Positions 1 to 8,886 of a stretch of DNA of 64,000 bases are shown here, piece after piece. Made by a program: the position numbers and the translations under genes. Origin of the DNA: [Scytonema hofmanni] UTEX 2349. Its GTDB lineage: Bacteria; Cyanobacteriota; Cyanobacteriia; Cyanobacteriales; Nostocaceae. Location: positions 24,459-88,458 of the forward strand of contig NZ_KK073765.1 in NCBI RefSeq assembly GCF_000582685.1, in the 5' to 3' direction. Position 1 is the first letter of the stretch. Each line of letters begins with the position of its first letter. The notes below the pieces were generated by a model. The model was given only the letters and a program-made list of their open reading frames with translations, was not told the origin of the DNA and made no database searches.

Positions 1-676
1 TTATTTATCTGGGAGACAGTAAATTCAGCTAGAAAATTTGTTTTAACTTCTTGAAACAGACCTGGTTGATTGCCTTTAAGAGCAGCAATATAATCATTGC
101 CAGTTTCGATAATCAATTCACAAGTTTTTTTTGGGTATTAATGGCATCAAAAGCGAAAACTACACCTTTGAGTGCCAGTTTCTCAATCAAAATCGGTAGA
201 GCTTTAATTTCATTAGTTTTGGCATCAACTTCACAAGGTTCTAAAATTAAGCCCCGCTCGACGATATAGGTGCTGACTAACATAATTGCTGGGTGAGAGT
301 CGGAATTTGGATTATCTTCTTCGAGTTGATATGAACCTTTAAGGACTTTGCCATCCAACCCAATGGTTTCTCCATAGATTGGTTGTACATTAAAGAACTT
401 GGCAAGACACACTCCATACTGTTCATAATCTATGTGCAACAAGGCACGACGCAAGGTGCTATAAGAAGGTAGTCTATTTTTTTCTGGCTTTAACAGCTCT
501 ATTAATTGCTGCCGGTAGCTGACAATCCAATCTCCTATTGCTAAAAATCCTTTATTTCCGGCCGCGATCGCCAGGGTAAACAAGGCTAGACACAATGGCA
601 GAGTATGACGTTGCCCAGCACGGCGACGGGGGTCTTGAAGCTCTAGAAAAGCTTCGATAATTGCTGCTTGACTCAT
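1..676 (-). pseudogene. ISAs1-family transposase, frameshifted and cut by window edge
   Basis: The first 187 residues (start ATG at 676) show the N-terminal ISAs1 pattern: LQDPRRRAGQRHTLPLCLAL, then the start of the DDE fold with GETIGLDGKVLKGS and FAFDAINTQKK. The frame stops at 113 right after a run of eight A on the minus strand (125-132 on +). One extra A would restore a frame reading TQKKTCELIIETGNDYIAAL, the canonical ISAs1 continuation, open to position 1. So this is either a one-base deletion or expression by slippage on the A run. The rest of the element lies outside the window. Family is certain; activity is unknown. Confidence 0.82.
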
Positions 677-728
677 GGTAATAGATACATTCCATTTTTA
701 GTGCTGCATTTTACCATACAACTTTTAC

Positions 729-886
729 TGTCGGTGGAAGGATAATATTGCCAAAAATGGAACCATAATATTGCCACGACAAAGCTCAAAACGTTTATTC
801 TGCCATTAATCACTGATGCCAAAAATTTGGCAATTGGAATGATAATAGTGCCGAAAACTCAAAATGGAACAATAAGCGTGCCAAAA
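729..886 (+). repeat. Left end of the Tn7-like element with repeated transposase-binding motifs
   Basis: Five related motifs of about 22 bp with consensus TGGAAnnATAATAnTGCC lie at 735-756, 758-779, about 789-808 (degenerate), 835-857 and 865-886, all in the same orientation. Multiple TnsB-binding repeats at one end are expected for Tn7-like transposons. The stretch 887-1074 between the repeats and tnsA holds no gene; a ribosome-binding site (GGGAG) lies just before tnsA. Confidence 0.8.
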
Positions 887-1074
887 TTGTTAAATTAGAT
901 GACTCGTTCAAAACGCTTTTGTAGCTAGAGGTACAATTAATAACACATCAGATCCCGTGCAATGGCTTGAGTAATAATCGGTTACTGTTTCTCCCAATTA
1001 ATTAGTGTTTGCTACTTCTTACGTGCCATTGTTATAGACTGTATGTCTAACTCAAGTTTCAGGGAGTAAGAAAA

Positions 1075-1854
1075 ATGCTCACCGATTACGAGTTTAAAAA
1101 ATGGTGTAGCGACCAAAAATTATCAAAATTATCAATCTCAACTCTTACGGATATTCGTTCTAGTGAGCCAACGCGACGAGTAGGGGGTGGAAGAAAGAAT
1201 GTTTCAGGTTTTTATCCCAGCAAAAAGAATCAAAAAAGCATTCAATTTGAGTCTCATAAAGTCGAGCTTCCCTTTATATATGAACTAGAGCATGATGAGT
1301 CGGTTCTGGAATATTACGACCAACCTCCGGCATTTAAAATAAATTACCAGTCCAAGTCGGGACGAAATCTTGGATTTTTCTACACCCCGGACTTTTTCGT
1401 TATCAGAGCTTCGAGCGCTGGGTGGGTAGAGTGTAAAACAGAAAAAGAATTACAAAAGTTGCTTGTCAAACAGCCTCATCGTTACAGCTTTAATAGTGAT
1501 GGTTATTGGTTCTCACCACCCGCTTTATCGTATGCCGCTCAATTTGGATTTGATTTTCAAATTTTTTCAGATGCTAAAATTAATTGGATTTTATACCGCA
1601 ATCTAACCTTTTTAGAAGATTATTATCGTGCTATTGATGAATCCAAAAATCTGAGGAATAGGTCAGACGAGTTAATTGAAAATCTTGTTCGCGCTCAACC
1701 AGGAATAACTCTGAATCAATTGCTTGACAATAAGTTAGGAATTAGCGCCGACTCGATTTATTTTTTAATTGCTAGTGAGCAGATTTATATAGATTTAGGG
1801 GCGTGCTTACTAGTTGAGCCAGAACAATGCCAAAACACGGAGATAGGTCTTTAG
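1075..1854 (+). CDS. tnsA: TnsA endonuclease
   Basis: 259 residues. TnsA makes the 5' strand cuts that let Tn7-like elements move by cut-and-paste. The N-terminal nuclease fold is visible: IQFESHKVEL (acidic residues 60-72), YTPDF (D106) and WVECKT (E119, K121), matching the acidic-D-(E/Q)xK pattern of restriction-like nucleases. A helical C-terminal domain follows (about 180-245, PGITLNQLL and YIDLGACLLVEP). Start ATG 1075 has a good GGGAG site. The last residues overlap the tnsB start by 28 bp, and that junction looks like a deletion scar because tnsB begins directly at its catalytic domain. The nuclease domain looks intact. Confidence 0.85.
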   Translation: MLTDYEFKKWCSDQKLSKLSISTLTDIRSSEPTRRVGGGRKNVSGFYPSKKNQKSIQFESHKVELPFIYELEHDESVLEYYDQPPAFKINYQSKSGRNLGFFYTPDFFVIRASSAGWVECKTEKELQKLLVKQPHRYSFNSDGYWFSPPALSYAAQFGFDFQIFSDAKINWILYRNLTFLEDYYRAIDESKNLRNRSDELIENLVRAQPGITLNQLLDNKLGISADSIYFLIASEQIYIDLGACLLVEPEQCQNTEIGL

Positions 1855-2789
1855 AGGTTTGTCATATTGACCACACAAAATTGGACATAGAGCTACGATG
1901 TTCACATACAGACCAAGTACTTGGCAGACCTTGGGCTACATTTCTGGTAGACGCTTACAGCAGAAGAATATTAGCAGTTTATTTAACTTTTGACCCTCCG
2001 AGTTACCGCAGTTGCATGATGGTACTGCGGATTTGTGTAATGCGCTACTCACGTTTGCCCCAAATCATAGTCACAGACAACGGTAAAGAATTCCACAGTA
2101 CCTACTTCGAGAGCTTGTTAGCTCTGTTTGAATGCACGCTCAAACACCGTCCCCCTGCTGCATCCCGATTTAGTGGAGTTTGCGAGCGTTTATTTGGAAC
2201 AGCTAACACTCAATTTGTTTATAACTTAGCTGGTAACACGCAGATTACCAAAAAAGTCAGGTTGATGACCAAAACAGTCAACCCTAAAAATCTAGCAATT
2301 TGGACTCTTGGGTTATTGTATCTGTATCTTTGCGAATGGGCTTACTCAGAATATGACACAACAGAACATCCAGCTTTAGGGATGTCTCCTTCTGACGCAT
2401 TTAATCAAGGTATAGCAAAGTATGGATTAAGAACTCACCGACTAATACCCTGGGACGAAAACTTGAGAATTTTAACTTTACCAACAACACAATCACAGAA
2501 AGTAAAAGTTCACCCAGTCCAAGGGATACAAATTCGAGGAATTCATTACTGGAATTCGGCTTTCCGCGACCCTAGTATTCACAAAACGTATGTGGCAATA
2601 AGATACGACCCATTTGATATTGGGATTGCTTATGCCTATGTTCGTGGTCAGTGGATTGAATGTATTAGCGAATATTATGCAGCTTTTAAAGGGCGTTCAG
2701 AAAAAGAGATTTGGCTGGCAACAACTGAGTTGCAAAAACGTAAAACCAATCATCATCAAGAATTTAAAGTTCGAGCCAAAAGTCATTGA
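1827..2789 (+). pseudogene. tnsB: TnsB DDE transposase, truncated at both ends
   Basis: TnsB normally has about 550-700 residues; this frame gives 320. It starts at the catalytic core: HIDHTKLD (D15), VTDNGKEF (D84) and SGVCERLFG (E120) make a complete DDE triad, followed by the C-terminal barrel (YDPFDIGIAYAYVRGQW). The N-terminal DNA-binding domains are absent; the frame upstream is closed by a TGA at 1815. After QKRKTNHHQEF the frame ends where the tnsC sequence begins, so the TnsC-contacting tail is gone too. Two deletions, one at each junction, explain this. It should not bind the transposon ends. Confidence 0.8.
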
Positions 2790-3513
2790 AACTGATTTAG
2801 GATGGGCATTAGAGCAAGCTCTTAAACATCGTAAACCCAAAATATTTTTTATTGATGAAGCTCATCATATGCTAATGGTAGCTTCTGGGCGCAAGCTAAC
2901 AGATTTACCTGAAGCTATAAAGTCCTTAGCTAACAGAACTGAAGTTGTGCATGGGTTAGTAGGTACATACGAATTGTTGACCTTACATGATGTTGGCGAC
3001 CAGTTAAGCCGACGTAGTGTTTACTTACACTTTCCCCGTTACCATGCTGATGTAGAGCAAGACAGAGAAGTATTCCAAAGTGTGGTTTGGGGTTTTCAAC
3101 TTCATATGCCTTTACAGCAAGAGCCTGATTTAGTATCACATTGGGATTACTGTTACGAGCGAAGTTTGGGTTGTGTAGGAATTCTTAAAAACTGGTTTCA
3201 GAATGCATTGTTCGATGCAATTAACGAAGGAACTGACTCTGTTGGGCTTAAACATCTAGAGCGTCGCGCCTTATCCGTTGCCCAATGCCGGAACATCCTC
3301 AAAAAAATTAAAGAAGGTGAAAATAATCAGGCACAAATTGAGGCAGAAGTTCAGCAACTGCGTGCGGAATTGGGCTTACCAATTTCCAAGGTGTCAATTG
3401 ATAATCACATTAAACAAGTTCAGACTCAACCACAACAGGGCAACTCAACTAAAAAGAAAGTGCATTCTAAAGTCGGACAACCCAAACCGAAGCGTCGTCA
3501 AGTAGGAAGCTGA
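2614..3513 (+). pseudogene. tnsC: TnsC AAA+ ATPase lacking the Walker A region
   Basis: Clear TnsC homology begins only near 2770 (KVIETDLGWALEQALKHRKP). It includes Walker B IFFIDEAHH, the following GLVGTYELL region and an arginine-containing segment (DQLSRRSVYL). The upstream part of this frame (from ATG 2614) is tnsB sequence read out of frame. The N-terminal segment with the Walker A loop is missing, so ATP binding should be lost. The tail from about residue 235 is lysine-rich. tniQ follows 5 bp downstream. In intact elements TnsC joins the target selector TniQ/TnsD to TnsAB. Confidence 0.8.
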
Positions 3514-3518
3514 ATAAT

Positions 3519-5090
3519 ATGCCCACACTAACCTTAAAACTTTACCCATCTTGGAATACGCAAAAACCTCCGATTCCACCAAGAAGCCGTTTGTATAATT
3601 TAGAACCAATTGGCATAGGAACTCATTATGTAGAAAGTTTAACTGGTTATGTCATTCGACTCGCTGAACAACATTGCATTACTACTAGGCAATTACTCCT
3701 AAATGAAATTGCCCCACTTATGGGTAGAGAAAGAAAATTATCAAACTCAAGAAATGAAAGTATCAGCAAAATTCTTGGAGTTAATAGAGATAGAACAGCA
3801 ACTAATGGAACGGGCTTAACAGCAGCTAATTTAGTACATGCAATGTCCGCCCTGACGAAACGAACAGACTTACACTTTCTTACCCTCAGACCTTGGGTAA
3901 AAGTGCTTTCTAAAAGGGGTTTACTTCGCCACGAGCGTGCTTGGTGTCCTTTTTGCTACCAAGAATGGCGTGATACTAACAAAAGTATTTATGAGCCACT
4001 TCTTTGGTGCATTAATATAGTTGATATTTGTTCAATCCATCACCACCCTTTTTTATCTGTGTGTCCTCATTGCTTGGCTAAACAGCTTGTACTTTCTGGT
4101 GATTCCCAGACCGGACACTGTAATAAATGCGGTAAATGGCTGGGAAGTTCTCAATATAAAAGTGGTGGAGTAAGCAAAATGAACTCATCGGATGAAATTG
4201 CTTGGCAACTTCATGTGAATCACGAATTGGGAGACTTAATCGCAGCTGCACCCACTATAAAATCTCCTCTTAATTCAAATCGGATTAGTAATACAATTTC
4301 TAATTTTATTAATCAAGTATTTCAATCAAATCAAGCTGCTTTATCTCGTGCCATCTCAGTAAATGAAGCAACAATCGGTTCATGGTGCAAAGGAAAAGTA
4401 ATACCTCAAATCGATAAAGTTTTACTACTGAGCCATCAGATGAGAATCAAACTGCTAGATTTTTTGACAACAGATGTTTTAGTTTTTGATAATATTACTT
4501 GTGGCTCGTTAACAACTCAGGCTGATAAACCAAGAAAAGCTTATAAAAGAATAAATTCAGAGAGAAAACAAGTTTTAAATATAGTTCTTCAAGAAGTAAC
4601 TAATGAATACCCACCACCTTCTTTAGAAGATGTTGCGCTTCGTCTAAAATATCGTCCTCTTTTTTTACAGAATCATTTTCCTTCCTTATGTCAAATAATT
4701 AGAGTTAGACATGCTGATTATAAAAGCGTGAGTAAACAGCAAAAAATTCAACCTGTTCTCGAACTAGCGCTTCAGGAATTTCCACCTCCATCATTTCAAG
4801 AAATTTCCCGACGATTAGGCTACAAAAATAACAGCTATTTATACAGATATTTTCCTGAACTTTCTCGTTCTATCTCCAAACGTTACAAAGAATACAATAA
4901 GGCAATTGGTGAAGAAAAAAGAGAGCTTGTATGCCAAGAAATACAAAATGTTGCTCAATTGCTTCATTCACAAGGACAAAAACCTACACAACGTCGGGTT
5001 ACTCAACTTCTTACCAAGCCCGGAGTGATGCGTAATCTCTGGGTTCGGTCTTACTTACGTGAAGTTCAACAGTCTTTTGGCTATGATTAA
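3519..5090 (+). CDS. tniQ: TniQ/TnsD-family target-selection protein
   Basis: 523 residues. The TniQ domain is at about 20-215: ESLTGYVIRLAEQH, then zinc-binding pairs CPFCYQEW, CSIHHHPFLSVCPHC and CNKCGKW. The C-terminal half has a helix-turn-helix-like segment (about 270-310, SVNEATIGSWCKGK) and two related repeats beginning PPPSLEDVALRLKYRP and PPPSFQEISRRLGYKN, as in TnsD-like proteins that read a DNA target. It appears complete and is the only end-to-end intact targeting gene in the element. Whether it chose the present site by sequence cannot be said. Confidence 0.82.
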   Translation: MPTLTLKLYPSWNTQKPPIPPRSRLYNLEPIGIGTHYVESLTGYVIRLAEQHCITTRQLLLNEIAPLMGRERKLSNSRNESISKILGVNRDRTATNGTGLTAANLVHAMSALTKRTDLHFLTLRPWVKVLSKRGLLRHERAWCPFCYQEWRDTNKSIYEPLLWCINIVDICSIHHHPFLSVCPHCLAKQLVLSGDSQTGHCNKCGKWLGSSQYKSGGVSKMNSSDEIAWQLHVNHELGDLIAAAPTIKSPLNSNRISNTISNFINQVFQSNQAALSRAISVNEATIGSWCKGKVIPQIDKVLLLSHQMRIKLLDFLTTDVLVFDNITCGSLTTQADKPRKAYKRINSERKQVLNIVLQEVTNEYPPPSLEDVALRLKYRPLFLQNHFPSLCQIIRVRHADYKSVSKQQKIQPVLELALQEFPPPSFQEISRRLGYKNNSYLYRYFPELSRSISKRYKEYNKAIGEEKRELVCQEIQNVAQLLHSQGQKPTQRRVTQLLTKPGVMRNLWVRSYLREVQQSFGYD

Positions 5091-5124
5091 CACATGAAGC
5101 CACTGAGTACAACTTATGCTTAGG

Positions 5125-5200
5125 ATTAGAAGCATAAATCTGCCAGTATGTACTGGAAGCATAAGCTTGCCAAAACGGCAATATTATCCTTCCACCGACA
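5125..5200 (+). repeat. Right end of the Tn7-like element
   Basis: The terminal 24 bp (5177-5200) is the exact inverted copy of the left terminus. Two inner motifs, TGGAAGCATAAGCTTGCC at 5154-5171 and a degenerate copy at about 5125-5147, have the same plus-strand orientation as the left-end repeats, so they point opposite to the terminal repeat of their own end. That differs from the usual arrangement in which repeats at one end share an orientation. Confidence 0.75.
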
Positions 5201-5368
5201 ATCTCGGCTCAATCCCAAATAGCCCTGCGATGTTTGCAGTTCGCTACAGTTAGCGTTTCAAGAAGGTGAGACGTGATGGCTGAATTTTACAGGTAATAGT
5301 GATTTGGATGCCTTTATTCGATATGTACTCATTATTATGCTGCTGTATTAGCTTTCGCTATCGACAGA

Positions 5369-6055
5369 CTATTCTTGTCTTAATCTCTGTAGCTTCAGCA
5401 TCGTAATACATATCATCAACCACAAAAATCCAACACCATATCCTGCAATTACATCTGTGGGCCAATGGACACCTAAATATAGCCGACTAACACCAATTGC
5501 CACTACTAAAATAACTGCTAAAACATAGATTAACCGCGAAAATTGAGGATAATGAGTAGCTAGTATATAGGCAATAAAACCATACATTACCATAGAGCCT
5601 AGTGCATGACCGCTAGGAAAACTGAAAGACTTTTCAGAAATCAAAAGATTCCAAAGTTGTGGACGGGGTTTAGAGAAAAATAACTTTAAACCTGTATTTA
5701 AAATTAAGCCTCCTAAACAGGTAAGCACAAAAATATATGTTTCTACTCGGTAACGTCGCCACCAAAGTATTCCTAAAGTAAATGCTGCGACTACTACTAC
5801 TGTCTTTGGATTACCAAGATTCGTAATAAATAACATTAAATTATCAAGACTCGGATTGGCAAATTGATGTAGCCATAATAAGAAAGATGTATCAAATGCA
5901 AAAGCTTCTTTTTCCAGAACTTCTTCAGCAAGCTTGGCGACAATAAACAAAATTAGCAGACAAACAGTAAGTCCAACTAAACCAATCGTGGCAATTAAAG
6001 GAGCTAAACGAGGATATATATGGCGTAACCAAAAGGTAGAAATTTTTCGTATCAT
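5369..6055 (-). CDS. PAP2-family membrane phosphatase
   Basis: 228 residues with five or six membrane spans. The acid phosphatase/PAP2 signature is complete: KPRP (129-132), PSGH (147-150) and SRLYLGVHWPTD (S190, R191, H197, D201). Such enzymes remove phosphate from lipid phosphates such as phosphatidate, phosphatidylglycerol phosphate or undecaprenyl diphosphate, with the active site facing the periplasm; the substrate cannot be read from sequence. It has its own motif B promoter 48 bp upstream and follows the lipid-modifying genes at 6164-9804. Confidence 0.85.
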   Translation of the reverse strand: MIRKISTFWLRHIYPRLAPLIATIGLVGLTVCLLILFIVAKLAEEVLEKEAFAFDTSFLLWLHQFANPSLDNLMLFITNLGNPKTVVVVAAFTLGILWWRRYRVETYIFVLTCLGGLILNTGLKLFFSKPRPQLWNLLISEKSFSFPSGHALGSMVMYGFIAYILATHYPQFSRLIYVLAVILVVAIGVSRLYLGVHWPTDVIAGYGVGFLWLMICITMLKLQRLRQE

Positions 6056-6086
6056 TGAGTTATATCTAAATCTGTTATGGACTTAT

Positions 6087-6122
6087 AGCTTACAGAACAA
6101 TAGTTAAGAACTTGAAAAGACA
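6087..6122 (-). promoter_or_regulatory. Motif B promoter of the PAP2 gene
   Basis: On the minus strand a TCTTTTC-N4-TCTTAAC direct repeat (box 6103-6122) is followed after TTAACT by 9 nt and then TAAGCT (6087-6092), the -10-like hexamer. Spacing is identical to the other seven motif B sites. Confidence 0.6.
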
Positions 6123-6163
6123 TTTTGAATCAAAAATTGAGTTATTTTACTCAAACTAGGCTC

Positions 6164-7831
6164 CTAAGCACCTGGTTTAAAGTAATCTAGTAATCTATCC
6201 CCTGAATCTGCCCTTACCAGAGCTACCACTGTATTGGGTAGTGCAGCTAAATTGGGATACACTAAGTAACGAGGTTCCCAACGAGGACTAAACTTGTCTT
6301 TAAATGTATGTAAACCCTTAAAGTTGTAAAACTTATTTAAGTGGTCGTAAAGATATTTTAATACTTTTTCTAATTTGGGAGAATTTTGTGTTTCTCCAAC
6401 TCCAGAAAGTGCAGATAAGCCCAAATTGAAACCGTCATATTTGAGTTGCTGAAAGTGCTGAAACATTGAGACAAATAAAAATTCCATTGTCCCTTTCTCA
6501 ATTTCTGTACGTCGTCGCATCAAGTCAATAGTAATTTCATTTTTCTGATACTCTGATACCACATTTACGAAGGCACTAATTGCTCCTTCTGGAGTATGTA
6601 CAACCATAATTTCGCATTCACGCAAGTAGTCATAATCAAACCAACCAACAGAAAACTTTTTCTCAGCTCCCTGCATCATTTTAAGCCATTCATCACTTAC
6701 GGCTCTCAATTCTCTTAATAATTCATCTGCAATAGGTGGTTGATAAAATTTAACTTGATGACCCGACTTAGTAAGCCTATTAAGAGCATTTCTTAAATTT
6801 TGATTAGCTTTGCCTTGAAGGGTGAAGCTATATAAGTCAACAATTGCCTCCTCGCCAATTTGAACAGTACGGTAGCCTAAAGATTTATATATATCTAAAT
6901 CATCTGGTAAAGTTTGATAAAATGCGGGATACCAGTCATTTTTCTCACAAAATAGCTGAAACCCAACAATTACTTCTTGTCTTTCTTCAAGAGGGCCAAT
7001 GGGGTCGCCCAGAGCTATTGCACCTCTACCTTTTGCTACATAACCAATGAAGCTTTTCCCAGAAGGACTGAAATAATAAGTTTTATCATCAAAGAGAGTG
7101 AATCTTGCTAGAGAAGATTTTCCATATTGTTCTACAATTTCTTTTGCTCGTTTTCTTTCTACTTCTAAAGCATGATTTCTTGATAATACCGGACGTAAGA
7201 GCATGAATAAAGCATAAGCTAATGTAGAAGCACCTACGAAATATATTGAATCGCCGAAAAACTGTCCAAATCGCGTTGTAGGTTCTAACCCTGCATTATC
7301 AGCTGTGAAAAACATTGCCAAAGTTTGCAGCAACGCTTCTGGTAAGTCAAAATTAACCGTATATTGCCTATCTAGTAGAAAGAAACCTACAGTGCCGTAA
7401 GATAATGTAAACAGCAATGCACCAATTAAAACTCGAATTCCCTGAGTAATAGAAGGACGATCTGATTGTGCTGTAAAAACATTACGCATTAAAATAAGTT
7501 GAGCTAGTAAAACTCCAGCTAATAAACTTTCTTCATAGTCCAAACCTTTGATTAAATGGCTAATAATAGTTACAATTAACAACCCAACTGTTAGTAACCA
7601 AGCTACTCGCTTACGTCGTAATAAATTAACTGCCAGAGTTAACAATATAAATCCAGAAATTGCTGCAAAAAAATGTCCACCTACGCGGATATCAAAAGGA
7701 ACAAATTGCTCTATTAATTCTGTGCGTCTAGGTGAATTAGGAGTAACCGCAGATATCAAGTTAACAACCCCTACCATAGCGGTTAAAATAGAGGCTGTCC
7801 ACAATCCAATCCGTTGACGTTTATTTAGCAA
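6164..7831 (-). CDS. MprF-type aminoacyl-phosphatidylglycerol synthase (synthase half)
   Basis: 555 residues. The first 220 or so are membrane spans (WTASILTAMVGVVNLISAV and others). The soluble C-terminal part (about 235-545) is the DUF2156/LPG synthetase domain: AKGRGAIALGDPIGP, GYRTVQIGEEAIVDL, NLRNALNRL, EITIDLMRRR, FNLGLSALSGVG. This domain transfers an amino acid, classically lysine, from charged tRNA to phosphatidylglycerol, making the membrane less anionic. In classical MprF the flippase is fused to it; here the flippase is the separate upstream gene (7913-8866) on the same strand. The amino acid used is not predictable. Confidence 0.8.
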   Translation of the reverse strand: MLNKRQRIGLWTASILTAMVGVVNLISAVTPNSPRRTELIEQFVPFDIRVGGHFFAAISGFILLTLAVNLLRRKRVAWLLTVGLLIVTIISHLIKGLDYEESLLAGVLLAQLILMRNVFTAQSDRPSITQGIRVLIGALLFTLSYGTVGFFLLDRQYTVNFDLPEALLQTLAMFFTADNAGLEPTTRFGQFFGDSIYFVGASTLAYALFMLLRPVLSRNHALEVERKRAKEIVEQYGKSSLARFTLFDDKTYYFSPSGKSFIGYVAKGRGAIALGDPIGPLEERQEVIVGFQLFCEKNDWYPAFYQTLPDDLDIYKSLGYRTVQIGEEAIVDLYSFTLQGKANQNLRNALNRLTKSGHQVKFYQPPIADELLRELRAVSDEWLKMMQGAEKKFSVGWFDYDYLRECEIMVVHTPEGAISAFVNVVSEYQKNEITIDLMRRRTEIEKGTMEFLFVSMFQHFQQLKYDGFNLGLSALSGVGETQNSPKLEKVLKYLYDHLNKFYNFKGLHTFKDKFSPRWEPRYLVYPNLAALPNTVVALVRADSGDRLLDYFKPGA

Positions 7832-7912
7832 TTGCTTTTCCTCACTTTGCTTAACTATTTGATTGTGTCGTGGAGCAAGTTTAATTTCAAGTTGGGTTAA
7901 ACATAAATTAAG

Positions 7913-8866
7913 CTAAGAACGCGCTTTTAGCCGTTGATTAATTTCATACAAACCCAGCAACACCACTGCAACTGTCAAAGGCAGGATGTAGTAAACTCCT
8001 CGGTAAGCTATTAGCGAACCCAAAGCTGCTGGGGCTGTTACTTCTGATGGCAGTAGCAAAAGTATTACGGTTTCAAACACTCCTAAGCCTCCAGGAACAT
8101 TGCTAACAATGCCTGCAATCATTGCTAATAAGTAGATACCAGCAAAGCCGAAATAGGACAAAGGAATACTTGGGGGTAGAAGAAGATAGAGAACAGCGAT
8201 CGCCAATCCCCAGTCCAGCAAAGAAACCCCTATTTGCTTTAAGGACAGATAAAAGGAAGGAAAAGAAAATGTCTGTCCACGAATACTCAAGGTTTGATTG
8301 TAAAAATAACTTCCCAGTAAATATGCCACTACAATGAGTAAAAAAATAACTCCTATTGGATGAACAGAGACAAAGGGTAAATTTAGTAGGGTAGGAATGG
8401 TGAGTGGTTCAAGAAGAAATATTATCCCACTTACGGCGAATAGTCCTAACCAGAAACTCAGGTTCTCGAAGGCAATTACTTGAGCGATCGCTCCCACTGA
8501 TACCCCCCAATTTGAATAAAGACGGTAGCGGATAGCACCACCTGTCAAAAGAGCAAAGCCAACAGAATTACTGATAGCATGGCTGATAAAAGCTGTAAAA
8601 ATAATTGCACTAGGAGGAAGCGAATGACGGATATAGCGGAAGGCTAGAAAATCATAACTAGTGAGTACTAGATAGCCTCCGATGGAGCATCCAATGGCTA
8701 TAAACAAGCGATTTGAGGGAATTTCTGTCAAACTACGAAGAACATCACTTAGGTTATGCTGCCGCAGTTCGTTGTTGATTGTCCAAAGAGAGAAAGCAAA
8801 CAACAACAAGCCAAAAACAGATAAACTAATTTGAGAAAAGCGTTTTCGATTCATCTTTAAAGTCAA
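7913..8866 (-). CDS. MprF-type flippase (UPF0104/YbhN-like membrane protein)
   Basis: 317 residues and about eight membrane spans, with the flippase-family features FTAFISHAISNSVGFALLTG (about 90-110) and GIVSNVPGGLGVFETV (about 255-270). In MprF proteins this domain moves aminoacylated phosphatidylglycerol to the outer leaflet. It lies directly upstream of the synthase half (82 bp) and 20 bp downstream of the esterase gene, so the three are likely one transcript. The split arrangement is a reading of neighbours; other UPF0104 proteins have different lipid substrates. Confidence 0.78.
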   Translation of the reverse strand: MTLKMNRKRFSQISLSVFGLLLFAFSLWTINNELRQHNLSDVLRSLTEIPSNRLFIAIGCSIGGYLVLTSYDFLAFRYIRHSLPPSAIIFTAFISHAISNSVGFALLTGGAIRYRLYSNWGVSVGAIAQVIAFENLSFWLGLFAVSGIIFLLEPLTIPTLLNLPFVSVHPIGVIFLLIVVAYLLGSYFYNQTLSIRGQTFSFPSFYLSLKQIGVSLLDWGLAIAVLYLLLPPSIPLSYFGFAGIYLLAMIAGIVSNVPGGLGVFETVILLLLPSEVTAPAALGSLIAYRGVYYILPLTVAVVLLGLYEINQRLKARS

Positions 8867-8886
8867 GAATGTATAAAGCAGATTGA

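Larger units (their letters stand above)
729..5200 (+). mobile_element. Tn7-like transposon remnant (tnsA-tnsB'-'tnsC-tniQ)
   Basis: Both ends carry the same 24-bp sequence in inverted orientation, starting TGTCGGTGGAAGGATAATAT (729-752 and the complement of 5177-5200), and the TGT terminus is typical of Tn7/Tn5053 relatives. Inside are tnsA, an N- and C-truncated tnsB, tnsC without its Walker A region, and tniQ, all on the plus strand with no cargo. No target duplication is visible (TTTAC on the left, ATCTC on the right), so one flank has probably been rearranged. There is no Cas gene, crRNA repeat or array, so nothing supports a CRISPR-associated transposon here. Probably immobile unless helped in trans. 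Confidence 0.88.

Noticed and set aside
729..5200. CRISPR-associated transposon (CAST)
   Set aside because: No Cas gene, no repeat array and no tracr-like region between tniQ and the right end; tnsB and tnsC are broken.
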